Shown one piece after another: positions 42,721 through 53,287 of a DNA stretch of 64,000 nt. The stretch covers positions 62,001 through 126,000 of the forward strand of contig NZ_JAMQPN010000004.1 in assembly GCF_026151655.1 (NCBI RefSeq). The letters run 5' to 3'. The notes under the pieces are model-generated. The model saw nothing but the letters and a program-made list of their open reading frames with translations. It was not told the origin of the DNA and did not search any database. Each line of letters begins with the position of its first letter. Position 1 is the stretch's first letter. The position numbers and the translations under genes were made by a program. Source of the DNA: Leptospira soteropolitanensis (GTDB lineage Bacteria; Spirochaetota; Leptospiria; Leptospirales; Leptospiraceae).

Positions 42721-44260
42721 AAAGATTTTCTGGTAGGAGTTTGGATCGTTCCACTCCGTATTCTTCAAACAAAGCATTTTTAGCAACATAGTATCTGTGT
42801 AAGTTAATGTTGAAATCTACCTTTGCACGAACAAGAGACAACTGGTCTTGCACATGCGTATCCAATGCATTTTTTACTGCAAGTGCGTTGAACCGTCCTT
42901 GTTGGAAAGAGCGCAAAACCCCATTGTAGTACTTTTTAGATTCTTCTTCTGTGCGTTTTGCATTTTCCATCACTTGGAAAGATGCTTTTAATATATCAAT
43001 TCTTGTTTTCACATCGTCCGCAACAGCTTTAACAAGATCCGCTTCTTCCAATGAAACTTGGCGTTTTTGAATCTCTGCATCGCGAATTCCCGCTTTCACA
43101 CCTTTGTCCATGATCGGATAAGAAAGATCTAAGGAACCTTGCATCACTGGGTATTGGTAAGAAAATACACCAGCTCTATTATCTGAATAGTTGTTTTGAG
43201 GACTGATGGTATTTTGCGCTTGGTATCCGTAAGTTCCGGCAGCTTTCAAAGAAGGAAGGGCTTCGTTCTTTGCTGTTTTCATAGAGAGTTCTGCATTTTC
43301 TTTTTTTCGCGCAATAGCTTTAAAATCAGCTCTATGTTTGTAAGCATAATCAATGTCAGCTTGGTAATCCAATTTGTTCGGAAGAGTTTCTGAAAGAGGA
43401 GTTGTCTTTTGGAAGATGGTATCTTCTGGCAAATTCAAGGAACGAATGAGTTTACGACGAGCTTCTTCTTTTTCGGCACTAGCCTGTGCCATTTGTCCTT
43501 CTACTTGAGAAAGGAGGGCGTTCCATTGGTTGACTTCAAAACTTTCAGAAAGTCCAAGTCCTTGTTTGCGAATGGTTAAGTCGCGAACATTCTTTGTATT
43601 TTTTAAAAGTTGTTCGAATGTTTGGTATCCCGATTCTTTAACAGAGTAATTCCAATAGTCAACTAAGGTGGCCACAACTTTGTTTGCCACTTGGTCTTCC
43701 ATTTGTTCACGCATAATCTCTGTTTGATTCTCGAGGATTTTTTCCATATTCCTTTCGTTGGCACCGAAAGCATTTTTCAATAGATCCTGAGCAATTGTAA
43801 CGGAAAGAGTATCCGTATATAAGGGAGGAAGTCCAAGAGCTGTAAATCCAGCCGGAGTTTTGTTCGGATCTTCAAAAGCGTTTGAGTCAAAACGTTGTGA
43901 CTTTGCTTCTAGTTTGAAGTAGGTTCCCGTTGTAAAAAGTTTTTCGAGTCCTGCACTGTAAGTGTTGGTTTGGGTTTTTGTTCCCGTAAAAATATTGTTT
44001 TGGTTGAAAGGGAATTTTTTTTCATCCAATTCCGCTTTGGATAGAGCACGCCAAGAATATTTACTCTCAAACTTCATTAAGTTTGTATCTGCTTTGACTA
44101 ACTCTAAACGGGCCTGCATGACCTCGCGATTGTTATCAATGGCATATTTGACTGCGTCTTGTAAACTAAGAGTAAAACCCTTATCTCCAGATTCCGCAGC
44201 CAAAAGGCCTACGGAAACGAGGAGGATCAATGTACTTGAAACCCATGAACGTTGTTCCAT
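42719..44260 (-). CDS. TolC-family outer-membrane efflux protein
   Basis: A 513-residue outer-membrane channel component with a signal peptide (to about residue 22). Two outer-membrane efflux protein repeats are visible: long amphipathic helices with LQDAVKYAIDNNREVMQARLE near the start, and YKHRADFKAIARKK and PIMDKGVKAGIRDAE in the second half. It should form a trimeric exit duct for export systems. No membrane-fusion or pump gene is adjacent, so the partner is elsewhere. It lies 56 bases downstream of sucD. Confidence 0.9.
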   Translation of the reverse strand: MEQRSWVSSTLILLVSVGLLAAESGDKGFTLSLQDAVKYAIDNNREVMQARLELVKADTNLMKFESKYSWRALSKAELDEKKFPFNQNNIFTGTKTQTNTYSAGLEKLFTTGTYFKLEAKSQRFDSNAFEDPNKTPAGFTALGLPPLYTDTLSVTIAQDLLKNAFGANERNMEKILENQTEIMREQMEDQVANKVVATLVDYWNYSVKESGYQTFEQLLKNTKNVRDLTIRKQGLGLSESFEVNQWNALLSQVEGQMAQASAEKEEARRKLIRSLNLPEDTIFQKTTPLSETLPNKLDYQADIDYAYKHRADFKAIARKKENAELSMKTAKNEALPSLKAAGTYGYQAQNTISPQNNYSDNRAGVFSYQYPVMQGSLDLSYPIMDKGVKAGIRDAEIQKRQVSLEEADLVKAVADDVKTRIDILKASFQVMENAKRTEEESKKYYNGVLRSFQQGRFNALAVKNALDTHVQDQLSLVRAKVDFNINLHRYYVAKNALFEEYGVERSKLLPENL

Positions 44261-44316
44261 ACTGTTAATTCAGACTCCCCATTTCCTTTGAATAGCCGTT
44301 TTTTTTGAAAGTTTCC

Positions 44317-45207
44317 TTATTTTTTAAGGGCCACTTTCATTTTTTCACCTACTTCACCAATATGTGCGCAGATACTGACTCCAGCATCTTTCATTGCAGC
44401 AATTTTAGAAGTGGCAGTTCCCATTCCACCGGAAATGATCGCACCGGCATGGCCCATACGTTTTCCTGGAGGAGCTGTTTGACCTGCGATAAATCCAACC
44501 ACTGGTTTTTTGACATGAGCTTTGATGTAAGCAGCAGCTTCTTCTTCTGAAGTTCCACCGATTTCACCAATCATTACGATACCTTCTGTATCAGGATCTT
44601 CATTCAAAAGACGAACTGCTTCTGTATGGTTCATTCCTGGAACTGGGTCTCCCCCGATTCCGATACAAGTCGATTGTCCAAGACCCGCTGCTGTGAGAGC
44701 CGCCACGGATTCGTAAGTCAAAGTACCAGAACGGGAAACGATTCCGATATTACCAGGAGTGTGGATAAAACCAGGCATAATTCCCATCTTTACATTGTAA
44801 CGAGGGTTGATCACGCCAGGACAGTTTGGTCCTACCAGTTTCGTTTTGGAGTTACGAAGTACACTGTATACTTTTAGCATATCGTGAGTAGGGATTCCTT
44901 CCGTGATACAAACCACAAGTGGGATCTCAGCAAAAATTCCTTCCAAAATCGCATCCGCAGCAAACGGAGGGGGTACAAAGATTACGGCAGCATTGGCACC
45001 GTCTTCTTTCATTGCATCTTTGATGGTGTTACGAACCGGAGCTGTTTTTCCTGTTTCGGAAGTCCAGATCTGGCCACCTTTGCCAGGAGTGACTCCGGCT
45101 ACTACTTTTGTACCATATTCCAACATTTGAGTCGCATGAAAGGATCCTTCCTTACCGGTGATCCCTTGGACGACTACTCTTGTGTTTTCATCAACTAATA
45201 CAGCCAT
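44317..45207 (-). CDS. sucD: Succinyl-CoA synthetase, alpha subunit
   Basis: Catalyses substrate-level phosphorylation in the TCA cycle with SucC. The 296 residues include the CoA-binding N-terminus ([14 protein letters not shown]), [10 protein letters not shown], and the phosphohistidine loop [10 protein letters not shown] with His253. The length is normal. It follows sucC after 12 bases. Confidence 0.97.
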   Translation of the reverse strand: MAVLVDENTRVVVQGITGKEGSFHATQMLEYGTKVVAGVTPGKGGQIWTSETGKTAPVRNTIKDAMKEDGANAAVIFVPPPFAADAILEGIFAEIPLVVCITEGIPTHDMLKVYSVLRNSKTKLVGPNCPGVINPRYNVKMGIMPGFIHTPGNIGIVSRSGTLTYESVAALTAAGLGQSTCIGIGGDPVPGMNHTEAVRLLNEDPDTEGIVMIGEIGGTSEEEAAAYIKAHVKKPVVGFIAGQTAPPGKRMGHAGAIISGGMGTATSKIAAMKDAGVSICAHIGEVGEKMKVALKK

Positions 45208-45219
45208 GTTTTATAGTTC

Positions 45220-46389
45220 CTATTTTTTGATTAGGGAGACAATTTTGTCTGCCGCGTCACGGAGTCCTTCTACTCCAACAATGTTCATACCGGATTCGTT
45301 TAGGATTTTTTTCCCTTCTTCGGCATTGGTTCCTTTCAATCGAACTACAACTGGTACCGATACGTTTACCTTTTTCGTAGCTTCGATAATACCAACAGCC
45401 ACACGGTCACAACGAACGATTCCACCAAATACGTTTACAAAAATTCCTTTTACGTTTGGATCAGAAAGGATGAGACGAAAGCCGTTTTCTACTGTAGTAG
45501 GGTTTGCTCCACCTCCGACGTCCAAAAAGTTAGCAGGTTCTGCTCCAGCAAGTTTTACGATGTCCATAGTTGCCATTGCAAGACCGGCACCATTTACCAT
45601 ACAACCGATGTTACCATCTAACTTAACATAGTTTAGGTTGTATTCTTTCGCTTTTACTTCATAAGGATCTTCTTCGGAAATATCACGAAGAGCTTCGTTT
45701 TCAGGATGACGGTAAAGTGCGTTTTCATCCAGGTCCATCTTGCAGTCACCTGCAACGATTTCGTTTTGTTTAGTAAGGATAAGAGGGTTAATTTCAAGAA
45801 GAGCTGCATCTTCTTTGATGTATGCGTTGTACACTGAGTTTACAAGAGCTGTAAAAGACTTTTGTGCTTCCGCAGGGATACCTAATGCAAATGCGAGTTC
45901 ACGCACTTGAGAACCTTGGATTCCAATACCAGGATCAATCTGAATTTTGATGATTTTTTCTGGATGGGTTTCTGCTACTTCTTCGATTTCCATTCCCCCT
46001 TCCGTAGATGCCATAATGATGGTTTTACGGAAAGCACGATCAAGTAGGATGGAGAGGTAATATTCTTTTGCAATTTCAAGACCTTGTTCCAAATAAACTT
46101 TCAGAACTTTTTTACCTTCTGGACCGGTCTGAGGAGTGATGAGTTGCATACCGAGAATTTTTTCTGCTGCAGCTTTAGCGTCATCTTTCGTCTTTGCGAC
46201 TTTGACCCCGCCACCTTTTCCTCGTCCACCAGCGTGGATTTGGGCTTTTACCACCACAACGGGTGATTTTTGGACAACTTCGCTATATGCCTTTTCGAAT
46301 TCACCGACTGTGTCGATGACCTTTCCGAAGGGAACGTTGGCATTGTGTCTACGTAGGATTTCTTTGGCCTGGTATTCGTGGACTTTCAT
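45220..46389 (-). CDS. sucC: Succinyl-CoA synthetase, beta subunit
   Basis: ATP-grasp nucleotide-binding subunit of succinyl-CoA synthetase. The family start [14 protein letters not shown] fixes the ATG at 46389, although the frame is open further upstream. [21 protein letters not shown] and the C-terminal [10 protein letters not shown] are characteristic. It has 389 residues, as usual. It leads a seven-gene minus-strand run sucC-sucD-tolC-SH3-fmdB-lpxI-lpxB; promoter signals should lie in 46390-46555, where I see no convincing pair. Confidence 0.97.
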   Translation of the reverse strand: MKVHEYQAKEILRRHNANVPFGKVIDTVGEFEKAYSEVVQKSPVVVVKAQIHAGGRGKGGGVKVAKTKDDAKAAAEKILGMQLITPQTGPEGKKVLKVYLEQGLEIAKEYYLSILLDRAFRKTIIMASTEGGMEIEEVAETHPEKIIKIQIDPGIGIQGSQVRELAFALGIPAEAQKSFTALVNSVYNAYIKEDAALLEINPLILTKQNEIVAGDCKMDLDENALYRHPENEALRDISEEDPYEVKAKEYNLNYVKLDGNIGCMVNGAGLAMATMDIVKLAGAEPANFLDVGGGANPTTVENGFRLILSDPNVKGIFVNVFGGIVRCDRVAVGIIEATKKVNVSVPVVVRLKGTNAEEGKKILNESGMNIVGVEGLRDAADKIVSLIKK

Positions 46390-46555
46390 GGATTTCCTTA
46401 TGTCATTGGTACGTCTGTAGGCAAGGCCCACAGATCACTAGGATAAGGCTCGCGTGGCAGGGGAGATTGTCAAGACCGAATGGTACGTTCTGTAGTTGGG
46501 AACTTCAAGCTTAGGTATGGTCCAAAAATGCCTTAGTTTTCAGCAAAAGATAGAG

Positions 46556-48469
46556 TTAGAAGGGAATCACCTGGTTGGGATTTTCCGGAAGGAATACAGT
46601 GAACGTGGAGCCTATCCCTTCTGTACTCTCCACCGTGATGGTTCCCCCAAGAACTTCCACTTGTGATTTGGTAATAAAAAGCCCAATGCCGCGAGCATCT
46701 TCGTTTTTGTGAAATGTTTTAAACATTCCAAAAATTTTTGTTCCATGTTTTTCTAAATTGATACCAAGACCATTGTCTTCGACGGTCAATTGCACTTGGT
46801 AGTTTTTCTTTTTGGCGCTGATTCGAATAAACGCTCCATTTTTTAAACGAACATACTTGATTGCGTTGGAAACCAAGTTTAAAAGAATACTTTCCAAATA
46901 AGCGGGAATGATTTTTAGCTCTAACTTTTCTTCTAAATCCAAATACACTTTGATATTTCGCGATTCGATAGAACCTTTTAGAATGTATAAAGTTTTTTGA
47001 ATTTCTTCTTCTATAGAACAAGTTTCCATAGGTTTGTTTAACATCTGGTTGATCGAAATAATATCGTTAAGATGAGTAATCGTTTCATTTAGTTTGTCTG
47101 AGGAGGCATGTAACATGTTTAGGATGTTTTTTCTTTCTTCCTCAGACGGACTTTCTTCTAATAAATCAATAAGAGAGGTAAAGTTGGAGGAATGTTGCCG
47201 GATGTTATGAGAAACAATGTAAGCAAAGTTTTGAAGTTTACTATTTTGGATGCCAGTAAAGTGAAGCATGCGGTTTGTGTTTTCTAATGCATCTACTTCT
47301 TCTGTAATATTAAATCGTATCGATAAAAAAGACTCAATAGAGTCGTTAGAATCGTATAAAGGATGGATGAAGGTTTGTAACCAGAAAAAATTTCCCAGTT
47401 TGGATTGGTTGCGGATGACTCCCTCCCAAGGATGTCCCGAAAGAATATCTTTCCACATCTTTTCCCAAAACTCTTTAGGATGAAATTTGGAATTGAGTTT
47501 TTTATGATCGGAACCTACCAGTTCCTTTTCTGTATAACCAGAAATTTGAATAAACTTTTGGTTTACTCTTTTGATAATTCCTTTTTTGTCTGTGACACTC
47601 ACTATGGCAGACCTCTCGATTGCATCGAGAATAGCCTTTAATTTTCTGTTTTGGGACTTAATTGTGTGTTCCGTGTTTTTTAATTCTGTAATATCAAGAA
47701 AACTGGCGGTAGCACCTTCCAGTTTTCCTGTTTCGTCAAAAAGGGGAGCTGCGTTGATACTTAACCATTTGACCTTTTCACCTTCGGAGACTATTCCATG
47801 TTCGAAGTTATAGACTGTTTTTTGTTTTTCCAGAGCTATTGCTAATGGAAGTTCATCAACAGGAAGAGGCGAGCCGTCTTCTCGAATCTGACGCCAATCT
47901 TTACCTGAAAAATATTTGTTCTGAATTTTATCAATGCTTAAGGAAAGAATATTAGCAGCACTTTCATTTGCATAAATAATTTGTCCTTCCAAATTTGTTA
48001 CTACAACCCCATTGATCATAGTTTTTAAAACATGGTCTAACTTGAATTCGTTTTCGCGGAAGTTTTTTTCAGCAAACGATGGTTCTGTGACCTCTTCGAT
48101 TAAAAAATAAAATTGTGTTTCGTTAAGTTCCTTGGTTAAAAGCGAGTAAATTCTATTTTTGTCACATTGGGAGTTCAATAAAAGTTCGGCATTCAAATCA
48201 AATTGGGAACTTATTTTATCAGATAAGTCAGTGAAAATCTGGGAAAGTATTCCCTCCTTTTCTAAGTTCGGGAAAAGATCTCTTACCTTTATTGGAGTTC
48301 TCAATTGGTGCGGATTTGGGATCAAATCTTTTGCCAAAGGGTTCGCATAAATTAATTCACAGTCTAGATTGTATTGGGATGTGGGAGAAGAGAAAACGAA
48401 TACTCCAAAAGGGAGTTTTTCGGCAAATGAGACAAAGGATATCGGGATGTTTTGTTTGTACGATTCCAT
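46556..48469 (-). CDS. PAS-domain sensor histidine kinase (multi-PAS)
   Basis: A 637-residue kinase without membrane segments. After a PAS-like N-terminal region (about 1-130) come two clearer PAS domains (about 140-265 and 270-395, SVTDKKGIIKRVNQKFIQISGY). The phosphoacceptor region is VSHNIRQHSSNFTSL with His421, a form typical of kinases related to HisKA. The ATPase part shows NLVSNAIKY, VEDNGLGIN and GIGLFITKSQVEVLGG. No response regulator is adjacent, so it is an orphan here. The signal is unknown. Confidence 0.9.
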   Translation of the reverse strand: MESYKQNIPISFVSFAEKLPFGVFVFSSPTSQYNLDCELIYANPLAKDLIPNPHQLRTPIKVRDLFPNLEKEGILSQIFTDLSDKISSQFDLNAELLLNSQCDKNRIYSLLTKELNETQFYFLIEEVTEPSFAEKNFRENEFKLDHVLKTMINGVVVTNLEGQIIYANESAANILSLSIDKIQNKYFSGKDWRQIREDGSPLPVDELPLAIALEKQKTVYNFEHGIVSEGEKVKWLSINAAPLFDETGKLEGATASFLDITELKNTEHTIKSQNRKLKAILDAIERSAIVSVTDKKGIIKRVNQKFIQISGYTEKELVGSDHKKLNSKFHPKEFWEKMWKDILSGHPWEGVIRNQSKLGNFFWLQTFIHPLYDSNDSIESFLSIRFNITEEVDALENTNRMLHFTGIQNSKLQNFAYIVSHNIRQHSSNFTSLIDLLEESPSEEERKNILNMLHASSDKLNETITHLNDIISINQMLNKPMETCSIEEEIQKTLYILKGSIESRNIKVYLDLEEKLELKIIPAYLESILLNLVSNAIKYVRLKNGAFIRISAKKKNYQVQLTVEDNGLGINLEKHGTKIFGMFKTFHKNEDARGIGLFITKSQVEVLGGTITVESTEGIGSTFTVFLPENPNQVIPF

Positions 48470-48546
48470 CAGTTACTTTGTCCGGCGTAGAAAAACTACA
48501 ATTCATCGGACGAAAGGAATCTGAAAATTATGGGACAAAATTTGGT

Positions 48547-49812
48547 TTAGAGTTTGTTCCAATAAGGGGAGAGCCTAAGGGAAGGGCAAAACCTTCCAAG
48601 AGAACCTGTCTGGATGAGATCAAATCGATCGGCTGTATGAGGTGCTAAATAAATTTCTCCCTCGGGGCCGAGGGCTCCACTTCGATAGGAACCTGCGGGT
48701 CTAGGAAATAGGGTCTTGATTGTATGGTCTTTTGTATCAAAGGAAATAAAATTTCCATAACCTTCAGGGATGGGGTAAATTTTTCCGTTGGGAGCAAGAA
48801 CAGCACCGTTAAACATACCTGTGCTTGGTGAGGGAATACTGGCAGCAGTTTCAATTGCATTCGTTGTTATGTCTAGATATAGAATTTCCGGAACGGAATG
48901 GGGTATCATATAAATACGCCCGTTAGGTGTAAGTATCCCTGAAATGTATGAATTTCCTCCAGGGAATGGATAAGGATGGATGGTGATAGAATCATCCTTT
49001 GTATCTAAAATATACATCTGGGTACTCACGAACGGAATGAAATATATTTTCCCTTGTGGAGTGAGAACCCCTGTTGAAAATCCTCCACTTGTGGGGGTAG
49101 CCACCTGACCTATGGTTTTGCTATAGGTATCATAGTAACGAATGATCGTTTCAGAGCTCGGAACAAAATAAATTTTACCATTGGGGGCATAGATGGCTCC
49201 GTTATACGCTGCCGATGCCAAAGTCTCGTTTCCAACAATCGATAAGGCACTTTTGTTGGTATCAAATGCGTAAAAATTTGAAACAAGGTGGGGGGCAAAA
49301 TAAAGTACCCCGGCAGGACCTAGGGCACCACCGATTAGTTCCACAGAACCGGAGAAGGTTCCGAAAGATGAATATGTTTTGGAGTATGTGTTTACTTCTA
49401 AAATTTTGGGAGAATAGTATGGTGGAAAGTATATACTTCCATTGGGAGCGTTTAAGGCTCCTTGAAATGCAGGATAAGAAGGACTAATGCCAAGTACAGT
49501 GGATACTAACTCAGGTCTATATTGGACCAAGGATTCTGTGGGACCAGAACCCAAAGCAAACTGAGATTCCATTTCTTTTTGGATGGAAGGCCAATTGGCA
49601 TCATAATGAGTTTCTTCATAGCTTAGATCGCACGCAGGAGGATTGGAGTTTATTTTGTATCCACACTGGTAACTATTGTCTTTTGCCAGAAATCGAATTA
49701 ACAAATTCGGAATAAATCTAGAGTTTTCTGCATCGCAAAGATTATCGGATTTTGGAGCCGCGCAGGAAAAGAATAAAGCCAATACCAATAATGAAATAAA
49801 AAAATGATTCAT
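48547..49812 (-). CDS. Lipoprotein with seven propeller-type repeats
   Basis: A 421-residue lipoprotein with signal and lipobox (ALFFSC, Cys17). From about residue 110 to the end, seven repeats of about 45 residues each contain the pattern P-x-G-x-I-Y-x-x-P followed some ten residues later by a D-T-like end: for example APNGSIYFPP, GPAGVLYFAP, APNGKIYFVP, TPQGKIYFIP, TPNGRIYMIP, APNGKIYPIP and GPEGEIYLAP. Seven such units suggest a closed seven-bladed beta-propeller at the cell surface or in the periplasm. Ligand unknown. Confidence 0.82.
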   Translation of the reverse strand: MNHFFISLLVLALFFSCAAPKSDNLCDAENSRFIPNLLIRFLAKDNSYQCGYKINSNPPACDLSYEETHYDANWPSIQKEMESQFALGSGPTESLVQYRPELVSTVLGISPSYPAFQGALNAPNGSIYFPPYYSPKILEVNTYSKTYSSFGTFSGSVELIGGALGPAGVLYFAPHLVSNFYAFDTNKSALSIVGNETLASAAYNGAIYAPNGKIYFVPSSETIIRYYDTYSKTIGQVATPTSGGFSTGVLTPQGKIYFIPFVSTQMYILDTKDDSITIHPYPFPGGNSYISGILTPNGRIYMIPHSVPEILYLDITTNAIETAASIPSPSTGMFNGAVLAPNGKIYPIPEGYGNFISFDTKDHTIKTLFPRPAGSYRSGALGPEGEIYLAPHTADRFDLIQTGSLGRFCPSLRLSPYWNKL

Positions 49813-49958
49813 AATTCTTTCTTTATGGATGTTACAAAAAACGGGAGGACAAAAGCAAGTCGAATCTGGTTTTTAGATGATGCGTATGTGTCCGTAGCAA
49901 AAAATAGGGTGGGTATCGTTACCAAAAAAAAATTGATACCAGTTTTCTGAATTAGAAT

Positions 49959-50660
49959 TTATTCACTGTTAGGGTAAGTCAAATACTCTGGCCTTGTCAG
50001 GATTTTTTTCCCACTTGTGGTGATGACTGGAAAAAACTGGGGATCTCTGCTCGGATCAGTGAGAAGGAGTTTTACATCCCTGATTCTTTCATAACAGTCT
50101 TTCATAAAAAGTTGATGGCCACATCCAAGAAGATGGTAACCTTCATGGATGAGAGTCGAATTGGGACTAGTGAATAACATTTGTATGGTGGAAATATACT
50201 TAGCTTTGATATATCCTCTGGTGTTTGTATACCCTTCCACTGCACCTTGAACTTCTAATTTCACACCCACTCCAACAAAAAGGCCTAGAGTCAAAACTTC
50301 AAAGGTTATATCACCCCAAGTTCTTCCTTTTAAATAAAGTAACCGGTCACAATCTTTTGTTAATTGACGGTCCATTAAATAACCAAGAATGTCAGTACCC
50401 CAAAATCCAGGTCTTTCCATCACCTCTAATAAAATCGGTTCTGCTTTTAGGTTGTAATATTTGAGTTCATGATTCCACGCAGTAAATAAATCGGAGATTT
50501 CTTCTTTTGTGATATCTGGTTCGGTAATCAGGCAAACTCTAAACCGGCTTTCGTCTCCAAACTCCATTCCTTCTCTGATTTTTTTTTCATGGAATCCAAT
50601 GGTGGTACATTGTAAAACAAAGGTCAGAAGAAAACAAATATAGTAAATTCGAGTGATCAT
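49959..50660 (-). CDS. Lipoprotein with a metzincin-type zinc motif, putative metalloprotease
   Basis: A 233-residue lipoprotein (lipobox-like FVLQC, Cys18). It contains HEGYHLLGCGH at residues 172-182, an exact HExxHxxGxxH zinc motif with His172, Glu173, His176, Gly179 and His182. Cys180 and Cys189 flank the motif. The rest of the chain is unfamiliar, and the N-terminal half (ITEPDITKEEISDLFTAWNHEL) has some resemblance to a small alpha/beta proteolytic domain. The protein is probably an exported zinc peptidase; activity is inferred only from the motif. Confidence 0.68.
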   Translation of the reverse strand: MITRIYYICFLLTFVLQCTTIGFHEKKIREGMEFGDESRFRVCLITEPDITKEEISDLFTAWNHELKYYNLKAEPILLEVMERPGFWGTDILGYLMDRQLTKDCDRLLYLKGRTWGDITFEVLTLGLFVGVGVKLEVQGAVEGYTNTRGYIKAKYISTIQMLFTSPNSTLIHEGYHLLGCGHQLFMKDCYERIRDVKLLLTDPSRDPQFFPVITTSGKKILTRPEYLTYPNSE

Positions 50661-50851
50661 TTATGGCGTATGAAATCTATATTTTATTTTTAGGATTTTT
50701 TCGCCAAACCTTAAAAATAAGAAACACAACGTAGGGTGTGCCAAACTGTGTAATGGGCCACTCCCATTTAGGATTCAATGATCGCTGCATCGTTACTTTT
50801 GGATTGTAATCTTGAGCAATTTATAAATCTGGGAGGTGTGACTTTTTTTAT

Positions 50852-52474
50852 TTAATCAATAACTTTCCGTCGCATATCATCAATTTCCGATTTTAAACTC
50901 GTTAGGCGTTTGGGATCGGCCGTCAGTAGGGATGCGAGGTTTAAAGTTTTTTCCGCTTTGGGTAAGTTTCCGACACTGAGGTAAAGTTGTACAAGACGTA
51001 ATAAATTCGCTAGATGACCTGGGTTTCGTAATCGAATCCTTTCTCCCATATCAATGGCCTTCCCATATTCTTTGGTTTGTTTGTAGGTAAATGATGCTAA
51101 ATAAATAAGATCTGTATCTCCCGGAAATTCTTCTATATAAGTATTAAATTTATCTGAAGCTAATTTGTAATCTTTCATTCTCACTAAAAGACGTAGAAGG
51201 GCTCTGAGTATTTCTTGGTTTTCGGGATTGATTTTATTTGCTTCTAATAAGTAATCCTTGGCATTTTCTAAAAGATTTTCTTTAATACTAGACCTTGCCT
51301 TTCTCATTAGTTCATAAGATTCTTTCCGGATGGACCTGGGAGGAAGTGTAAAGTGTTCCTTAAAGGAAATCCGCATTAAACTCAAATCGTCGGTTAGTTC
51401 TCCCATATCTAAGATGGATTGGTAAATTTTTTCTAAGTTTCCCTTTCCATTTTCCACATGGTGTAAAAATAATTCTTCATCATGATTGATTTTTCTTGAA
51501 TCGGCTTGCCAAACAAATTCAATATCGTCTCTTCCGTCTGAGCCAAGAATGAGGATATCACCAGGTTGCAATTGTAAGGTGGAAATCTCTAAAGCATTTT
51601 CTTTAAAGGGAGTTCCAAGTTTTCTTAATTCGGAATTTGTTTTGATAAATTCAGATTTTCCATTTCGGTATAAAACTGACCAAGGATGTTCTGCATTTAT
51701 ATAATAAACTAAGCCGGTTTCGTCGTCGATTAGACCCATTACCATAGAAACTAACATCGAACAATCGAAACTTTCAAAAATATGGTGAAGTTCTTGGAAT
51801 GAGTTTTTTATCCATCTTTCCGCATACAATTGTTTTATGGATTCTACGGCTAATGATCTTTCTAAAATGGATTGAACGGCAGCGCCAAGGACAAGAACAC
51901 CTCCCGCACCTTGTAATGACTTACCCATTGCATCCGCATTCAGAAAAAATGTATAATCCTTTCCACGAAGAGAAACGGTTCGTGCGATACAAATGTCTCC
52001 GCCAATTTCATTTTCTCTTCCATGAAAGGTGAAAGTTTTCTTTTGTTTGATGAAAAAATCTGTTTTTACATTGGTGCCAAGTGTTTTGTTTAAACTTAAA
52101 GGTTTTATTAATAGAGAAGTTAAAAAATAGTCTCCATCTTGTTGTTTCTTTAGAAACTCAACTGTTTCCAAACTGTTTCTTAATTCGGAGGTTTTTGCTT
52201 CCACTAATTCCTGTAGGTTTTCGCGAATTCTTCCTACTTCTCTCGTTGCTTTTTCAAAATTCTCTGCAAATTGAATGAATTCTTTATCAATCGATAAAAT
52301 AGGTAGAGAACCACTTCCTCCGCTAGCTAAACTATTCGCTGATTCATTGATTTGTTCGAGTGTCATATTGATAGATTGAAAAAACATAAAGATGAGGATG
52401 ACAGCTTCTAAAAATGTCATGGTTATGAAGGCAGAAATTTTAATAAGGCTTGCGTTTCCAAAGGAAATAAACAC
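50852..52474 (-). pseudogene. SpoIIE-type phosphatase with TPRs: 3' part of a gene interrupted by an in-frame stop
   Basis: This 540-codon open stretch encodes a membrane segment (about residues 12-33), a HAMP-like linker and coiled coil (to about 110), a PP2C/SpoIIE Ser/Thr phosphatase domain (about 140-370; GGDICIARTV, LNADAMGKSLQGAG, LILGSDGRDDIEF) and C-terminal tetratricopeptide-like repeats (about 385-540). The only local start is a GTG at 52474 with no ribosome site, and the 18 codons before it encode a membrane helix (FVFLLILILLSLSVLAVF) back to a TAA. The preceding membrane-domain gene is in the same frame, so this is best read as the 3' part of one gene. It may still be a separate gene with an odd start. 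Confidence 0.7.
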
Positions 52475-52528
52475 AGCAAGAACACTTAAGGAAAGTAATA
52501 TAAGAATTAGTAAGAATACAAATTTTCC

Positions 52529-53152
52529 TTATAAACTCATAATTCCGTGATTTTTATGAATGGTTACATCACGAAAGGATAGAATTTTTTTAATCTCAAC
52601 GCGTTTGGAGCCTGTAAAATAATCTGAGATGATATACGAAAATCCTCCATAAACGAAAGCCGCCGTAAGCCATCCAACAAAAATGAATGCCAATTCATAT
52701 AATGGATGTTTGTAGATTATATGTGTGACCGATACAGAAATAAAGATAAAGACTGCATAACGAAAGGCCGCATACATATTTTCTTTCGGAAAATTAATGA
52801 TAGTGTTTAATAAACTTTCTAATACAAAAATATCTTTATGCCGAATCGTTTCATTTGGTTTTAAGATGGCATTGAGTTTTTTTATATCAGAACGAAATCC
52901 GGTAAACCCGAAAGGACTAAGAATACCGAATTCAATACTATGTCCTAGAGCTGCTAATGCAGTCGTAACCAAAAATACCCGAACTACTTGGGGGTGGTTT
53001 TCTGTCGTAAAGTCGGGAATGAGGGCAGATCCAAAAAAATAGGCGTAAAATGCTCCAAAAAAGGCACCCAGGAGAGAAAAGGAAATGATCGCAAAACTAT
53101 AGGAGATATACTTATAGAAGAATTTAAAAATACGATCAAAAATAATGGCCAT
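52529..53152 (-). pseudogene. N-terminal membrane domain, 5' part of the interrupted SpoIIE phosphatase gene
   Basis: A 207-residue stretch with about four hydrophobic segments, ending in MSL and TAA (52529-52531). The ATG at 53152 is preferred over the TTG at 53173 because GAGGA lies six bases before it. The product has no recognised domain of its own and ends just before a predicted membrane helix that continues in the same frame past the stop. Together with the downstream phosphatase part it would make a polytopic sensor of about 766 codons. If the stop is genuine and fixed, this is a separate small membrane protein. Confidence 0.65.
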
Positions 53153-53287
53153 ATGGATTCCTCGGGGAAACAAACACTACTTACCAAAAAAGCCCAGTAA
53201 AGATATTTTATGGAATGATTCCAAAAAAAGTTAGATGTCTTATTAAAAAGAACTTTATTCAATATCTATTTGTTTTAGGTTTCGCCA

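Noticed and set aside
45158..45631. Open frame of 157 codons on the plus strand across sucC and sucD
   Set aside because: It lies entirely antisense to two strongly conserved genes and shows no protein family features.
46468..46473. Perfect TTGACA hexamer on the minus strand upstream of sucC
   Set aside because: The nearest acceptable -10 (TATCCT) is about 22 bases away, too far for a standard sigma-70 promoter, and a lone hexamer is expected by chance.
49912..49940. Inverted repeat GGTATC / GATACC around an A tract between the propeller and metzincin-motif lipoprotein genes
   Set aside because: The run of A/T lies in the loop rather than after the stem on either strand, so it does not fit an intrinsic terminator.
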